Shown here: one piece after another, positions 50,846-60,065 of the stretch | How the letters are laid out: every line of letters starts with the position of its first letter | Position numbering within the stretch: position 1 is the stretch's first letter | From: Fusibacter sp. A1 | Lineage (GTDB): Bacteria; Bacillota; Clostridia; Peptostreptococcales; Acidaminobacteraceae | Assembly (NCBI RefSeq): GCF_004125825.1 | Contig: NZ_QQWI01000015.1 | Location: 1-64,000, forward strand | Length of the DNA stretch: 64,000 bases | Reading direction: 5' to 3' | Program-made: the position numbers and the translations under genes | Notes under the pieces: model-generated | What the model was told of the DNA's origin: nothing | Databases searched by the model: none | What the model saw: only the letters and a program-made list of their open reading frames with translations

Positions 50846-50977
50846 CTCACGCTCCAATCTAAGTCATAATTACACCTATACTAAACATATCCCAAATGGA
50901 AGAGATTAAACATAAAAACGATGGTTGGCAAAATTATAGGAACATGTGCTACAATATAGTGATAAGAGAGGTGTACT

Positions 50978-51925
50978 ATGTTTAAAACGATAGAACAATT
51001 TGAAGTTGGAGAAGAAATCCAAGGATACTATTTAGTAAAGCAGTCTGCAATCAAAAACACAGCTGCAGGGAAAAAATATATGGATGCCACACTTATGGAC
51101 GCATCCGGTGAGATCAACGCAAAAATATGGGATGGAGAACCTGTCCTGTTGACGATCTTCAAAGAAGGCGAAATCATCAAGGTGTCCGCGAAGGTGAACA
51201 GCTGGCAGGGTCAAAAGCAGCTTAGCGTCCATAAGTACCGCCCGATCAACCCATCGGACGATCTGGATGTAGAAAAGTTCGTGCCTTCTGCTCCGATAAA
51301 AGCGGAAATCCTTTATGACAATATTTTTGCGGCAATTGACGCCATGAAGAATGAGGATATCAAAAGACTTGTAAAGGCGCTTATTGTGGAACGTAAAGAG
51401 AAGTTCATGTTCTACCCGGCGGCAAAATCCAACCATCACGCTGTGAGGGCGGGGTTGATGTATCACATCTATAGGATGCTCGAGCTCGGCAAAGCGATGG
51501 CGGGGGTTTATCCAGAAGTGAATCTGGATCTCTTAAAAGCGGGGATTATCCTACACGACCTTTGTAAAATCGATGAGATGGCTACAAACGCATTGGGTCT
51601 TGTTTCTGAGTATACAAAAGAAGGTAATTTCTTAGGACATATCACGATCGGCATCCAACTGATAGGAGAGAAGGGCAAGAGCCTTCATATCGATGAGGAA
51701 GTCGTTCTTCTGATTCAGCATATGCTGCTGTCACACCATTACTTCCCTGAATACGGAAGTCCGAAGAAACCGATGTTCCTAGAAGCCGAGCTGCTTCACC
51801 ACATCGATATGATCGACGCGAGAATCTATGATATCGGAAAGGCCGTGAGGGACACGCCAAAGGGAGAGTTTTCAGAGCCCGTCTGGTCGATGGAGAAACG
51901 CAGACTATACAATCACGGACTATAG
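50978..51925 (+). CDS. yhaM: 3'-5' exoribonuclease YhaM
   Basis: A 315-residue protein with an N-terminal OB fold (residues 10-90; DATLMDASGEINAKIWDG) and an HD-type nuclease domain (~155-290) with HHAVRAGLMYH, HDLCK and LLSHHYFPEYGS. It fits YhaM in length and motif order and would trim single-stranded RNA or DNA from the 3' end. GAGAGGTG before the ATG. It heads a probable operon with mscS and plsC. Confidence 0.93.
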   Translation: MFKTIEQFEVGEEIQGYYLVKQSAIKNTAAGKKYMDATLMDASGEINAKIWDGEPVLLTIFKEGEIIKVSAKVNSWQGQKQLSVHKYRPINPSDDLDVEKFVPSAPIKAEILYDNIFAAIDAMKNEDIKRLVKALIVERKEKFMFYPAAKSNHHAVRAGLMYHIYRMLELGKAMAGVYPEVNLDLLKAGIILHDLCKIDEMATNALGLVSEYTKEGNFLGHITIGIQLIGEKGKSLHIDEEVVLLIQHMLLSHHYFPEYGSPKKPMFLEAELLHHIDMIDARIYDIGKAVRDTPKGEFSEPVWSMEKRRLYNHGL

Positions 51926-51934
51926 GAGAGGAAT

Positions 51935-53041
51935 ATGACACTATTCAGGGATCTATATTGGAGAAGCTACGATGCGTTTATGATGAACCTTTGGGGTCAA
52001 AAGCTGGTGCTTGCCCTCGGAATTCTGCTGGTGACCTTCATCGCAAGAAAATTCGTGAGCAAATGGATTTTCAACCGTATAAGCAAGATGGCAAAAAAAA
52101 CAAAATACCAATGGGACGACATACTGGTCACGTCCTTTAAAAAACCGCTGGATTATTTCATCACATTTACAGGGGTCTACTTCGCAGTCTTGGCGCTGCC
52201 GTTGTCAATCAGCGCAAACCTGATGATCGCACTCGTGTTCAAGATACTCTTTATCGTACTCGTAGCTTATGGCGTCTATAAGATGGAAGGCTTCTACGGG
52301 CATCTGTTCGCAGGTATCGGAAACCGATTGAACGTGAAGCGGTCGAATCTTTTGCGGGCGTTCACCATTAAGATTTTTAGAGCGGGCACGGTGGTACTCG
52401 CAGGTGTTCTGATACTTGATTTATTGGGCTTTGACATCAGCACGTTTGTCGCAGGTCTTGGACTTGCAGGACTTGCGCTTGCCCTAGCCGCCCAGGATAC
52501 GCTTCAGAATGTGTTTGCCGGTGTCACCATCATTTTTGATAAACCCTTTGATGTGGGTGATAGGATACTGTCAAACGGTATAGACGGGGTGGTCGAAGAT
52601 ATCAACTTCAGGTCTACACGGATCAGAACCTTGGAACTTGAATATGTGACCATACCCAACAGCAATATCTCCAACAACGCAATCGTCAACTTTACAAAAC
52701 GTGACGAGCGAAAGGTGAAAATGCATATCGGCTGCCTTTACAGCACAAAAGCGGATTCACTTAAAATTGTGATCGAAAACATCAGGGAAACGCTTATGAA
52801 GGACCCTGAAGTAATAACTAAAAGCATCAATGTGAACCTGGATACCTTCGGAGAGTCATCCATCGACATCCTAGTCATGTATCTGACTGCGACAAGCGAC
52901 TGGAACCGCTATCTGGAAATCAAAGAACGCATCAACTTTGAGATCATGACAATCATGGAAACTGCAGGTGTCGATTTCGCCTTCCCAAGCCAAAGTCTTT
53001 ACTTTGAAAATCCGCTTCGCATAGAACAAAAGACAGAGTAG
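51935..53041 (+). CDS. Small-conductance mechanosensitive channel
   Basis: A 368-residue MscS family channel with four or five membrane helices. The pore helix region GLGLAGLALALAAQDTLQN is followed by the conserved FDKPFDVGDRI (about residues 195-210) and a cytosolic beta/alpha domain. Gives protection against osmotic downshock. It follows yhaM by 9 bases. Confidence 0.93.
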   Translation: MTLFRDLYWRSYDAFMMNLWGQKLVLALGILLVTFIARKFVSKWIFNRISKMAKKTKYQWDDILVTSFKKPLDYFITFTGVYFAVLALPLSISANLMIALVFKILFIVLVAYGVYKMEGFYGHLFAGIGNRLNVKRSNLLRAFTIKIFRAGTVVLAGVLILDLLGFDISTFVAGLGLAGLALALAAQDTLQNVFAGVTIIFDKPFDVGDRILSNGIDGVVEDINFRSTRIRTLELEYVTIPNSNISNNAIVNFTKRDERKVKMHIGCLYSTKADSLKIVIENIRETLMKDPEVITKSINVNLDTFGESSIDILVMYLTATSDWNRYLEIKERINFEIMTIMETAGVDFAFPSQSLYFENPLRIEQKTE

Positions 53042-53050
53042 GAGAGATTG

Positions 53051-53770
53051 ATGAAACTAGTGATAATCGCTATAAAAGTAGCGGCTTATATGACATGGAT
53101 GCTCAGAGACCTGGTTGTTGTAAAACGTCTGACAAAAAAAGGACTGATCAAAGAACGCAATGAGATCGTAGCGAGGGTATCGCATGATTGGTCGAAGTTT
53201 GTCGTCAACTGCACAAAAAGCACGGTCGAGGTGATCGGTGAGGAAAACCTTCCACCACAAGGCGAGCCTCTAGTGATTGTCGCCAATCACCAATCGGCAT
53301 TCGATATCCCATTATTGTGCGGGTATTTAGGCCGACCGGTCACCTTTATCAGCAAGATTGAAAATAAGAAGCTGCCCTTTGTCGGTTCTTGGCTTGAATA
53401 CAGCAACTGCGTGTTTATCGACAGAGGTAATCCGAGAGCTGCTGTGAAGACCATGGCAGAGGGGGTTGAAATAATCAAGGCGGGCTACACCCAAGGTCTG
53501 TTCCCGGAAGGTACAAGGTCTGAGGATGGTAGCATGAGCGACTTTAAACCTGGTGGATTCAGACTGGCTCAAAAATCGGGTGCGAAAATTCTTCCGGTGA
53601 CCATCATCGGCGGAAATCTCTTGATGCCCAAAGGGACCTTTAAGATAAGAAAACAGCATATCAAGCTTATCGTCGCTCCCCTTGTTGAAGTGGGTGAGTT
53701 GAGCACTAGGGAACTGGCTGTCATGACGCACGATATTGTCGAGGAAAACTTAATCAAGTACAGTAACTGA
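53051..53770 (+). CDS. plsC: 1-acyl-sn-glycerol-3-phosphate acyltransferase
   Basis: A 239-residue PlsC-type acyltransferase making phosphatidic acid. Catalytic motif NHQSAFDIP (about residues 79-87), motif III LFPEGTRS (~157), and an N-terminal hydrophobic segment. ATG at 53051 after AGGAGA (a TTG at 53048 is less likely). It follows the channel gene by 9 bases. Confidence 0.92.
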   Translation: MKLVIIAIKVAAYMTWMLRDLVVVKRLTKKGLIKERNEIVARVSHDWSKFVVNCTKSTVEVIGEENLPPQGEPLVIVANHQSAFDIPLLCGYLGRPVTFISKIENKKLPFVGSWLEYSNCVFIDRGNPRAAVKTMAEGVEIIKAGYTQGLFPEGTRSEDGSMSDFKPGGFRLAQKSGAKILPVTIIGGNLLMPKGTFKIRKQHIKLIVAPLVEVGELSTRELAVMTHDIVEENLIKYSN

Positions 53771-53903
53771 CAATCACACCATTACGGGTGTGATTTTTTT
53801 TGAGTACGTTCCCCCTACCTGTAGATACCTCTTATATTCATTTTTTCCTGAAATGCATGGAAGAAAAAGTGGTAGAATGAAACATAAGATGGAGGTGATA
53901 GCG

Positions 53904-54806
53904 ATGATCACATGTAGAAACTATAAACATGAACTCGGCTTTAACGACGATTTCATGAAGGTCAGGGACTTTTTACTGGATTTAGGCCTGAATGATGTCT
54001 CTCCGCTCAATTACGATTGGGTGAGATGGGAATGGGTCTATTCGCTGCCGTATCAGGATAAGGAAAACCTGTTCAGGTTCGGCATTTGGGAAGATGAAGG
54101 AAAGATTGTCGGACTTGCCTGTTATGAAGACGGTTTGGGTACGGTCTTTATCAACCTGCACAACGACTACTATCATCTACTGGAAGAGATGTTTGACTAC
54201 GCACTCAAACACTTGCACAAAGATGGTGTCCTACAAGTAGCGATACCGGACAACGTCAAAGAGCTGCAGCGCATAGCGATGAACAAGGGCTTCATGGCCA
54301 CCCAGCAGAAGGAGTCCGATTCGGTGATGGAGATTGTACCTGACCAGCTGTCGTATAAGCTTCCTGAGGGATTTATAGTGACCACGCTTGATGAAACCCA
54401 TGACCTGTACAAGTACAATCAAGTGCTATGGAGGGGGTTCAATCACGAGGGTCCGGCTCCGGTCACTGACAAGGATATCGAAGAAAGAAGGGTAAGCCTT
54501 TCGAGTCCGCATAGCGACAACCGGTTGAAGTTTGCAGTGATGAACCCGGACGGCGACTTTGTCTCCTATGCGGGACTATGGTATGACCCGAAGAACGACT
54601 ACTGCGTGATCGAACCTGCGGCGACGGACCCCGACTACAGAAGGATGGGCTTGTGCAGAGCGGCGATCTATGAAGGCATGAAGCGGTGTCATGCACTTGG
54701 TGCGAAACGATGCATGGTCGGATCGAGCCAGGAATTCTACTACACGATAGGATTCGCCCCATATCAGAATAGGACCTACTGGACAAATAAAAAGCACGCT
54801 CGATGA
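53904..54806 (+). CDS. GNAT family N-acetyltransferase
   Basis: A 300-residue protein that looks like a tandem GNAT. The C-terminal acetyltransferase motif reads DPDYRRMGLCRAAIYE (about 228-243), followed by GSSQEFYYTIGFAPYQN. The ATG at 53904 follows GGAGGTG; a longer in-frame start at 53790 lacks a site and would run through an intergenic terminator-like region. The stop lies inside the left arm of a terminator hairpin. Confidence 0.83.
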   Translation: MITCRNYKHELGFNDDFMKVRDFLLDLGLNDVSPLNYDWVRWEWVYSLPYQDKENLFRFGIWEDEGKIVGLACYEDGLGTVFINLHNDYYHLLEEMFDYALKHLHKDGVLQVAIPDNVKELQRIAMNKGFMATQQKESDSVMEIVPDQLSYKLPEGFIVTTLDETHDLYKYNQVLWRGFNHEGPAPVTDKDIEERRVSLSSPHSDNRLKFAVMNPDGDFVSYAGLWYDPKNDYCVIEPAATDPDYRRMGLCRAAIYEGMKRCHALGAKRCMVGSSQEFYYTIGFAPYQNRTYWTNKKHAR

Positions 54807-54814
54807 GCGTGCTT
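54791..54814. terminator. Terminator overlapping the GNAT gene end
   Basis: AAAGCACGCTC-GAT-GAGCGTGCTTT. The stop codon of the plus-strand gene lies in the hairpin. It lies between convergent genes, so it may serve both. Confidence 0.75.
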
Positions 54815-54834
54815 TACATTTTAAATCCTAATGC

Positions 54835-55335
54835 TTAGTTCTTACCGCAGCATTTTTTGTATTTCTTACCGCTGCCGCATGGGCAAGGGTCGTTTCTGCC
54901 GACTTTTTCTTCTTTTACAACAGTCTTTGACTGCATGTAGGCTTTTCTGATTTCTTTTCTTTTTTCCTCGTCGAGGATCGATTCCCATTCAGTAAGCTCG
55001 TACAACCAGTCCGCTTTTGCAGCGTGCATGTTGAACAGAAGTTTTTCAAAATCGATTGTTCCAGCGATTTCTGATTCAGAAGTCAGTGGCTCAAGCTCGA
55101 TTTCTTCCACTAGACTTGTGTTGATGCCGTCTAGGAAACCAAGAAACTCAAGTTCAGTCATTTCATAAAACTTAGAAAGATCAGCTATCGTACCTTTAAG
55201 TTCTGTATTCTTAGCTGCTAAGATTTTTTTATAGTTGTTCATTTCCTTTTCGAAATAAGCTTGCCAGTACGCGTCGTAAGCTTGTTGATCGTCAAAGTCA
55301 GATCCGGCTTCTTGCCATTGTTCATATAAACTCAT
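54835..55335 (-). CDS. SEC-C motif protein
   Basis: A 166-residue protein, mostly helical and acidic, ending in a SEC-C zinc motif ([19 protein letters not shown]). The motif is found at the end of SecA and in many small proteins. The role here is unknown. The ATG at 55335 follows GAAAGGA; upstream in-frame starts lack a site. Confidence 0.85.
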   Translation of the reverse strand: MSLYEQWQEAGSDFDDQQAYDAYWQAYFEKEMNNYKKILAAKNTELKGTIADLSKFYEMTELEFLGFLDGINTSLVEEIELEPLTSESEIAGTIDFEKLLFNMHAAKADWLYELTEWESILDEEKRKEIRKAYMQSKTVVKEEKVGRNDPCPCGSGKKYKKCCGKN

Positions 55336-55391
55336 TATAGTCATCCTTTCTGTGTGCATTCTACTGTGCACAAATTCCACGTGCAATTATA

Positions 55392-55988
55392 TCACAAAGC
55401 ATGGAAAAAGGGTACAAGAATCGGAACAAGAAAACTTAATATCACTCCGTTGGTGAATGACACCAGCACTGTTTCGGGGCTCGTGGCCTGGGAGATGATA
55501 GGTAGGGTGGTATCCATCGAAGTCGCGCCAGCCGGTGCGATGGCCGCATTGAAGCTCACATGTTTTGCCAGATAAGGTATGGTGACGATTGCGATAACTT
55601 CTCTGAACACATTCGATAAAAAAGCGACGGTTCCGATTTCCGCGCTTTCAAGACTTGTCAGTAGCACTCCGGAAAGCGAATACCATCCAAAACCAGATCC
55701 GATAGCCAGACTGTTGTTGAGGGAGTGTCCCACAAGGTAGCCTGTGAGTACGCCACCTGCAAGACTTCCGATAATGATTCCGAGGGGAACCAATAAAAGA
55801 TAAAGCCCGTGCTTTTTAAGGTCGTTGAAGATGTGCTTATTTGTACCGATATCGATTCCCACGAAAAAGAGAAGTGCGATAAGGGCGTACCTGGTGAGTG
55901 TGGCATTAAAGGCCGCAAGTTCCGGGGGGATGATCAGAAGACCGACAAGTACACCGATGACAAGTGTGATCAAGATGCTTCTAGTCAT
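55392..55988 (-). CDS. LysO-type lysine exporter, C-terminal part
   Basis: A 198-residue membrane protein with about six hydrophobic segments, matching the C-terminal part of LysO/YbjE (DUF340), a lysine exporter in Escherichia coli. Segments such as GSGFGWYSLSGVLLT and SMDTTLPII fit the family. It overlaps the gene for the N-terminal part by 8 bases. In this organism the exporter is thus split into two coupled genes. Confidence 0.83.
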   Translation of the reverse strand: MTRSILITLVIGVLVGLLIIPPELAAFNATLTRYALIALLFFVGIDIGTNKHIFNDLKKHGLYLLLVPLGIIIGSLAGGVLTGYLVGHSLNNSLAIGSGFGWYSLSGVLLTSLESAEIGTVAFLSNVFREVIAIVTIPYLAKHVSFNAAIAPAGATSMDTTLPIISQATSPETVLVSFTNGVILSFLVPILVPFFHAL

Positions 55989-56292
55989 GTTTCACCTCTC
56001 TTTTAAGCAGCAGTCGTGTAAATAGTTGAACCATGAAGATGCTTAAAACCACGGTGATCACGGCATACAGCAGCGCCTGATAGCCGATCGCCGAGATGTT
56101 CTTAAAGATCTCATCATCGAGCCCTATGGCGATGCCCATGGTGAAGATAAGTGCAAGCACACCGAAGTGCTGAAGCTTGCCGTTGAGTTTTAAGAATCCG
56201 GATTCCTTAGGTACTCGTGTGCCTACGATAATCCCCAGGACAAGAGACCCGAGAATCGGAAGCATGGATGATAGAATGCTGAGTGGTGACAT
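55981..56292 (-). CDS. LysO-type lysine exporter, N-terminal part
   Basis: A 103-residue membrane protein with three hydrophobic segments, matching the first part of LysO (LPILGSLVLGIIVGTRVP). With the product at 55392-55988 it sums to about 300 residues, the length of intact LysO. A split LysO is common in Firmicutes. AAAGGAGA before the ATG. Confidence 0.83.
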   Translation of the reverse strand: MSPLSILSSMLPILGSLVLGIIVGTRVPKESGFLKLNGKLQHFGVLALIFTMGIAIGLDDEIFKNISAIGYQALLYAVITVVLSIFMVQLFTRLLLKREVKHD

Positions 56293-56419
56293 GGTAGTTC
56301 TCCTTTTTTCTTTTATGATAACATAATTTAGGTAGCTAAGGGGATGGCTTTTAACTTATCATTTGAATCGGCGCATCACATCGGGTATGATGTAGTAAAT
56401 GATACGACAGGAGGATGGA

Positions 56420-57262
56420 ATGAGTACCTTATATATTTCAGATTTGGATGGGACCCTGCTAGGTGATGACAGCAGGCTGAGTGAAGAAACCATAGATAAG
56501 TTGAATTGTCTGATTGAAGGTGAAGTGGATTTTGTGATTGCGACAGCAAGAAACTACCCTTCAGCCTACGAAAGGGTGAGACATCTTAAGTATAAGAATT
56601 ATCTGATTCTATCAAACGGAGCCCAGATCACAAAAATCGACGGGACTCCTGTTTGGATTGCCAGGATGGACAATACTCTGATCGAAGAGCTATTTGCGTT
56701 TTCAGGGGAGTTTGCCACTAGTTTCATATGGACTTCCTTAAAAGGAGAGAACAAGGTGATGACCCATCGTGACCCCAGTGATGCGATTCTTGTCTTCAAG
56801 GCATTCAGGGAGAAATACAGCCCTCAAGCCTTCCTACCTTTTGAAGGACTGCATGAGCTGCTCCTTGAAGACATCATCACGGTGACCATGCTTGACACCC
56901 ATGAGAAGACACGTGAAATGGAGAAGCGCCTGATGGAGTCTCCACTTTCAGAGAAGGTGGATGCGCATCTGATGCCTTATCCTGAGCTGGACGGACTGTT
57001 CACCTTATCGATCCTTCCTAAAGCGACAAATAAGGGCGCTGCGATCAAAGAGCTCTTGAGACTCACGGGCAAGGAGCCATCGAGCATCGTCGCATTCGGC
57101 GACAACGAAAACGACAAAACCATGTTCAAGGTGGCGGATGTGGGGGTCGCTGTGGGCAATGCGAATCCGGCTTTGATGGAAAAAGCGGATTTGGTGATCG
57201 GTTCCAACGACGAATCCAGTGTTGCAAGGTATATTTGGGAGGCTGAGCATGAAAAGAAGTGA
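56420..57262 (+). CDS. HAD family phosphatase (Cof type)
   Basis: A 280-residue HAD superfamily hydrolase with motif I DLDGTLLGD (residues 8-16), motif II LSNGAQ, a C2B cap, and motifs III/IV TNKGAAIKELL and FGDNENDKTMF. Members act on sugar phosphates, FMN or similar. The ATG at 56420 follows GGAGGA. Its 3' end overlaps the start of the next gene by 14 bases. Confidence 0.87.
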   Translation: MSTLYISDLDGTLLGDDSRLSEETIDKLNCLIEGEVDFVIATARNYPSAYERVRHLKYKNYLILSNGAQITKIDGTPVWIARMDNTLIEELFAFSGEFATSFIWTSLKGENKVMTHRDPSDAILVFKAFREKYSPQAFLPFEGLHELLLEDIITVTMLDTHEKTREMEKRLMESPLSEKVDAHLMPYPELDGLFTLSILPKATNKGAAIKELLRLTGKEPSSIVAFGDNENDKTMFKVADVGVAVGNANPALMEKADLVIGSNDESSVARYIWEAEHEKK

Positions 57263-58331
57263 TGAAAGAGACATCATGTTTGCAAGAGCGAAGTATGAGA
57301 AGGATTCCATGGAATTCAAGGAGTATTACGGCAGGCATCCTGAAAAATTAGAGGAAGACGATGCGATCAGGCAAATGCCGCAGCCCTACACAGAGGGAAC
57401 TGCGACGTTTCATCCACATATCGCGCCCTTTGCGGATGCGGGGTTCATGGTGCTTGACCAGTTAAAAGCCATGGACACCTATGACAAAGCAACCACGAAG
57501 ACCGAACTTGACCCCAAGGACATGACAGAGCAGCTGAGAAGAATGCTTAGGTATCTGGGGGCTTCGGATGTCGGGTTTACAAGCGTCTCTTTGGACGACC
57601 TATACAGCCATAAGGGAAGAATGGGAGCCTATGGAAAGGAAATCACAGAAACCTTTCAAAACGGGATTGTAATCCTGTACGAAATGGATAAGGACTGCAT
57701 CAATAGAGCGCCACAGCTCGAAGAGGGGATCGAAGTCGTTAAAGCCTACATGCAGCTAGCTACGACGACGCTTTGGATTACCAACTATATCAAGCTCTTG
57801 GGCTATGATGCCAAAGCGCATATCGACGGAAACTATATGGCCTTCTTACCGCCGATCGCAGAAAAGGCAGGACTTGGTGAAGTAGGACGCATCACAGCGC
57901 TTGTTCACCCTGAGTTCGGACCAAGAGTAAGGCTGGCCCTAGTGACGACCGAGATGCCGCTTGAACCTGATAAGCCGGTTCCCTTCAATTTAAAGGAGTT
58001 TTGCGAGGTATGTAATAGGTGTTCAAAGACCTGTCCTGGAAAAGCGATATCACCGGATCCGATGACTGAAATCGAGGGCAAGGGGATCATGGGCTGGTCG
58101 ATAAAGGACGAAGAGTGTTACAAGGTATGGCGACGTGTAGGAACCGACTGCGGAGTATGCCTTTCTGTTTGCCCCTTTTCGCAAGGATTCACAGAGGAAG
58201 AATGGAACATGATCAAAGAAGGCCGTCTGGGGATGGAAAAAGCGCTGGAAAGCTATTCGAAAAGGATACCTATCAGGTTGTACAATCCAAAAGTCATGGA
58301 TCACCTTTCTTACCCCAAAGCTCAATTTTAA
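57249..58331 (+). CDS. Reductive dehalogenase-like iron-sulfur protein (soluble)
   Basis: A 360-residue protein resembling the catalytic part of reductive dehalogenases: GLGEVGRITALVHPEFGPRV (about residues 206-225), then two 4Fe-4S motifs. The first is CEVCNRCSKTCPG, the second ECYKVWRRVGTDCGVCLSVCP. RdhA enzymes use cobalamin plus two clusters. There is no Tat signal peptide, and no RdhB anchor gene adjoins, unlike respiratory enzymes. It also has some likeness to QueG-type epoxyqueuosine reductases, but the length and cluster pattern favour the RdhA side. The ATG at 57249 follows GGGAGG. Confidence 0.78.
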   Translation: MKRSDERDIMFARAKYEKDSMEFKEYYGRHPEKLEEDDAIRQMPQPYTEGTATFHPHIAPFADAGFMVLDQLKAMDTYDKATTKTELDPKDMTEQLRRMLRYLGASDVGFTSVSLDDLYSHKGRMGAYGKEITETFQNGIVILYEMDKDCINRAPQLEEGIEVVKAYMQLATTTLWITNYIKLLGYDAKAHIDGNYMAFLPPIAEKAGLGEVGRITALVHPEFGPRVRLALVTTEMPLEPDKPVPFNLKEFCEVCNRCSKTCPGKAISPDPMTEIEGKGIMGWSIKDEECYKVWRRVGTDCGVCLSVCPFSQGFTEEEWNMIKEGRLGMEKALESYSKRIPIRLYNPKVMDHLSYPKAQF

Positions 58332-58340
58332 CTTCATATG

Positions 58341-58393
58341 AAAAAGCAGCACGCTTACGCATGTAGAGATACACTGCGCCTGCTGCTTTTTTT
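58341..58393 (+). terminator. Terminator
   Basis: AAAAAGCAGCA (58341-58351) pairs with TGCTGCTTTTT (58381-58391), with further T and an internal partly paired loop. Confidence 0.78.
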
Positions 58394-58501
58394 ATTTCTT
58401 GAACTTGAACGATGTCCAGGTTTTGTGATTTTGCTGACGGTACAAATCGCAAAGAAACGTTTTCCTTTTTTCTGAGGATAATGCAATCCTAAAAACCCTG
58501 T

Positions 58502-58679
58502 GCTATAATAGTATGGGCATGAATGTGCGACTTTTTTTATGCCTGAAGGGGACTTTTCGCGTCCCTGCGTACTCATTCTAGCCCGCGTGGCGGTAAGAAT
58601 AGTGCTTAAAACGTGTGAAACTGGTTATATATGATTTGGTAGAATAATCAGTGTAAATAGTAAAATTCAAATTTATGGA
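58502..58679 (+). promoter_or_regulatory. Structured 5' region of the PFK gene
   Basis: An extended -10 box TGCTATAAT (58502-58509, no good -35) would start a leader of about 170 bases. It holds GGGCAT/ATGCCT (58515-58544), GGGGAC/GTCCC (58548-58565) and an ATTCT/AGAAT arm with inner GCC/GGC (58575-58601). I did not match it to a known riboswitch. Confidence 0.45.
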
Positions 58680-58686
58680 GGTTGAC

Positions 58687-59904
58687 ATGGAACTTAAAGG
58701 TAAAGTACTTGTTGCTCAAGGTGGCGGTCCTACTGCTGTAATTAACCAATCTTTCGTTGGTGTTGCTCTTGAAGCAAGAAAATATTCACAGGTAACAAGA
58801 GTCTACGGTGCGATCAACGGTGTTGAAGGCATTGTAAACGAAGAGTTTGTAGACTTGACAAAAGAAACAGAATACAACTTGGAGAGAGTTGCGGCTACAC
58901 CGTCTTCAGGACTTCTTTCGACGAGAGTTAAACCAGACAAAGCTTTCTGTCTTGCTTGCTTTGAAGTGATGAAAGCGCATGACATCCGTTACTTCTTCTA
59001 TATCGGCGGTAACGATTCATCGGATACGGTAAGAATCATCAGTGAAGAAGCTCAGGCTCAAGGCTATGATTTTAGAGCCGTGCACGTACCTAAAACAATC
59101 GACAACGATTTGGTCCATAACGACCATACACCTGGTTTCGGTTCTGCTGCTAGATTCGTAGCACAAGCGTTTATGGGTGTCAATCTTGACAATAGAGCAC
59201 TACCAGGCGTATATGTAGGCGTTATCATGGGTCGTCACGCAGGTTTCCTTACAGGTGCGGCTGCTATGGCGAAGGTTTACCCGGACGATGGTCCACACCT
59301 GATCTACTTCCCTGAAAGAGTCTTCAATATCGACAACTTCCTGCAAGATGTCAAAGCGACTTACGAAAAATACGGTCGTTGCGTAATTGCAGTTTCTGAA
59401 GGTATTCAGGATGCTGAGGGTAATGCGATCATCGCAACACTTTCAAAGACTATCGAGAGAGACGCACACGGTAACGTACAACTTTCAGGTACTGGCGCAC
59501 TTGGCGACTTGCTTGTGAACGAGATCAAAGAAAAACTGAACATCGGTCGTGTAAGATCGGATACTTTCGGTTACTTGCAGCGTTCATTCATGGGAGTTGT
59601 CTCTGATGTGGACCAGCAAGAAGCGAGAGAAGCTGCTCAAAAAGCGGTTCAATTCGCAATCATCGACAAAATGGACGGTTCGGTTACGATCCAACGTACT
59701 GGCGACTATGCTGTCGATTACGTTCTTAGACCGATTGTCGACATCGCAGCGAAAACAAAGCACATGCCAGAAGAGTTCATCAACGAAGCCGGCAACTATG
59801 TAACGCCTGCATTCATCGAATACTGCAGACCTCTATTAGGTTCGAATCTTCCTCAACCTGCTAGAGTACGCGCTCCAAAGATTGCAAAAATTCTTAACAA
59901 ATAG
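58687..59904 (+). CDS. Phosphofructokinase, probably PPi-dependent
   Basis: A 405-residue PfkA-family enzyme. The phosphoryl-donor region reads YIGGNDSSDTVRI (about residues 100-112): the ATP-type GGDGS is replaced by the pattern GGNDS with Asp, as in PPi-dependent enzymes. The catalytic loop is PKTIDNDL (about 137-144), and MGRHAGFLTG follows. PPi-PFK works reversibly and fits an anaerobe. The ATG at 58687 follows GGAGG. Codon use looks highly biased, consistent with high expression. It stands alone before a terminator. Confidence 0.9.
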   Translation: MELKGKVLVAQGGGPTAVINQSFVGVALEARKYSQVTRVYGAINGVEGIVNEEFVDLTKETEYNLERVAATPSSGLLSTRVKPDKAFCLACFEVMKAHDIRYFFYIGGNDSSDTVRIISEEAQAQGYDFRAVHVPKTIDNDLVHNDHTPGFGSAARFVAQAFMGVNLDNRALPGVYVGVIMGRHAGFLTGAAAMAKVYPDDGPHLIYFPERVFNIDNFLQDVKATYEKYGRCVIAVSEGIQDAEGNAIIATLSKTIERDAHGNVQLSGTGALGDLLVNEIKEKLNIGRVRSDTFGYLQRSFMGVVSDVDQQEAREAAQKAVQFAIIDKMDGSVTIQRTGDYAVDYVLRPIVDIAAKTKHMPEEFINEAGNYVTPAFIEYCRPLLGSNLPQPARVRAPKIAKILNK

Positions 59905-59912
59905 CAGTTCAG

Positions 59913-59939
59913 ACACCCGCCATGCGGGTGTTTTTTTTT
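59913..59939 (+). terminator. PFK terminator
   Basis: ACACCCGC-CAT-GCGGGTGT followed by nine T. Confidence 0.92.
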
Positions 59940-60065
59940 GGAGAAATATGATTTGATTGCGATATGGGATCGATAATGGGTAACAACAAACCAATTGGAC
60001 ATATCTGCTATACACTCAAGCGTAATTGGGCTATAATGAGCTTATTGCAATTATAGGAGGAAATA

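Noticed and set aside
51642-51941. Minus-strand frame at the yhaM end
   Set aside because: It overlaps the HD domain of YhaM and the mscS start; there is no motif or ribosome site.
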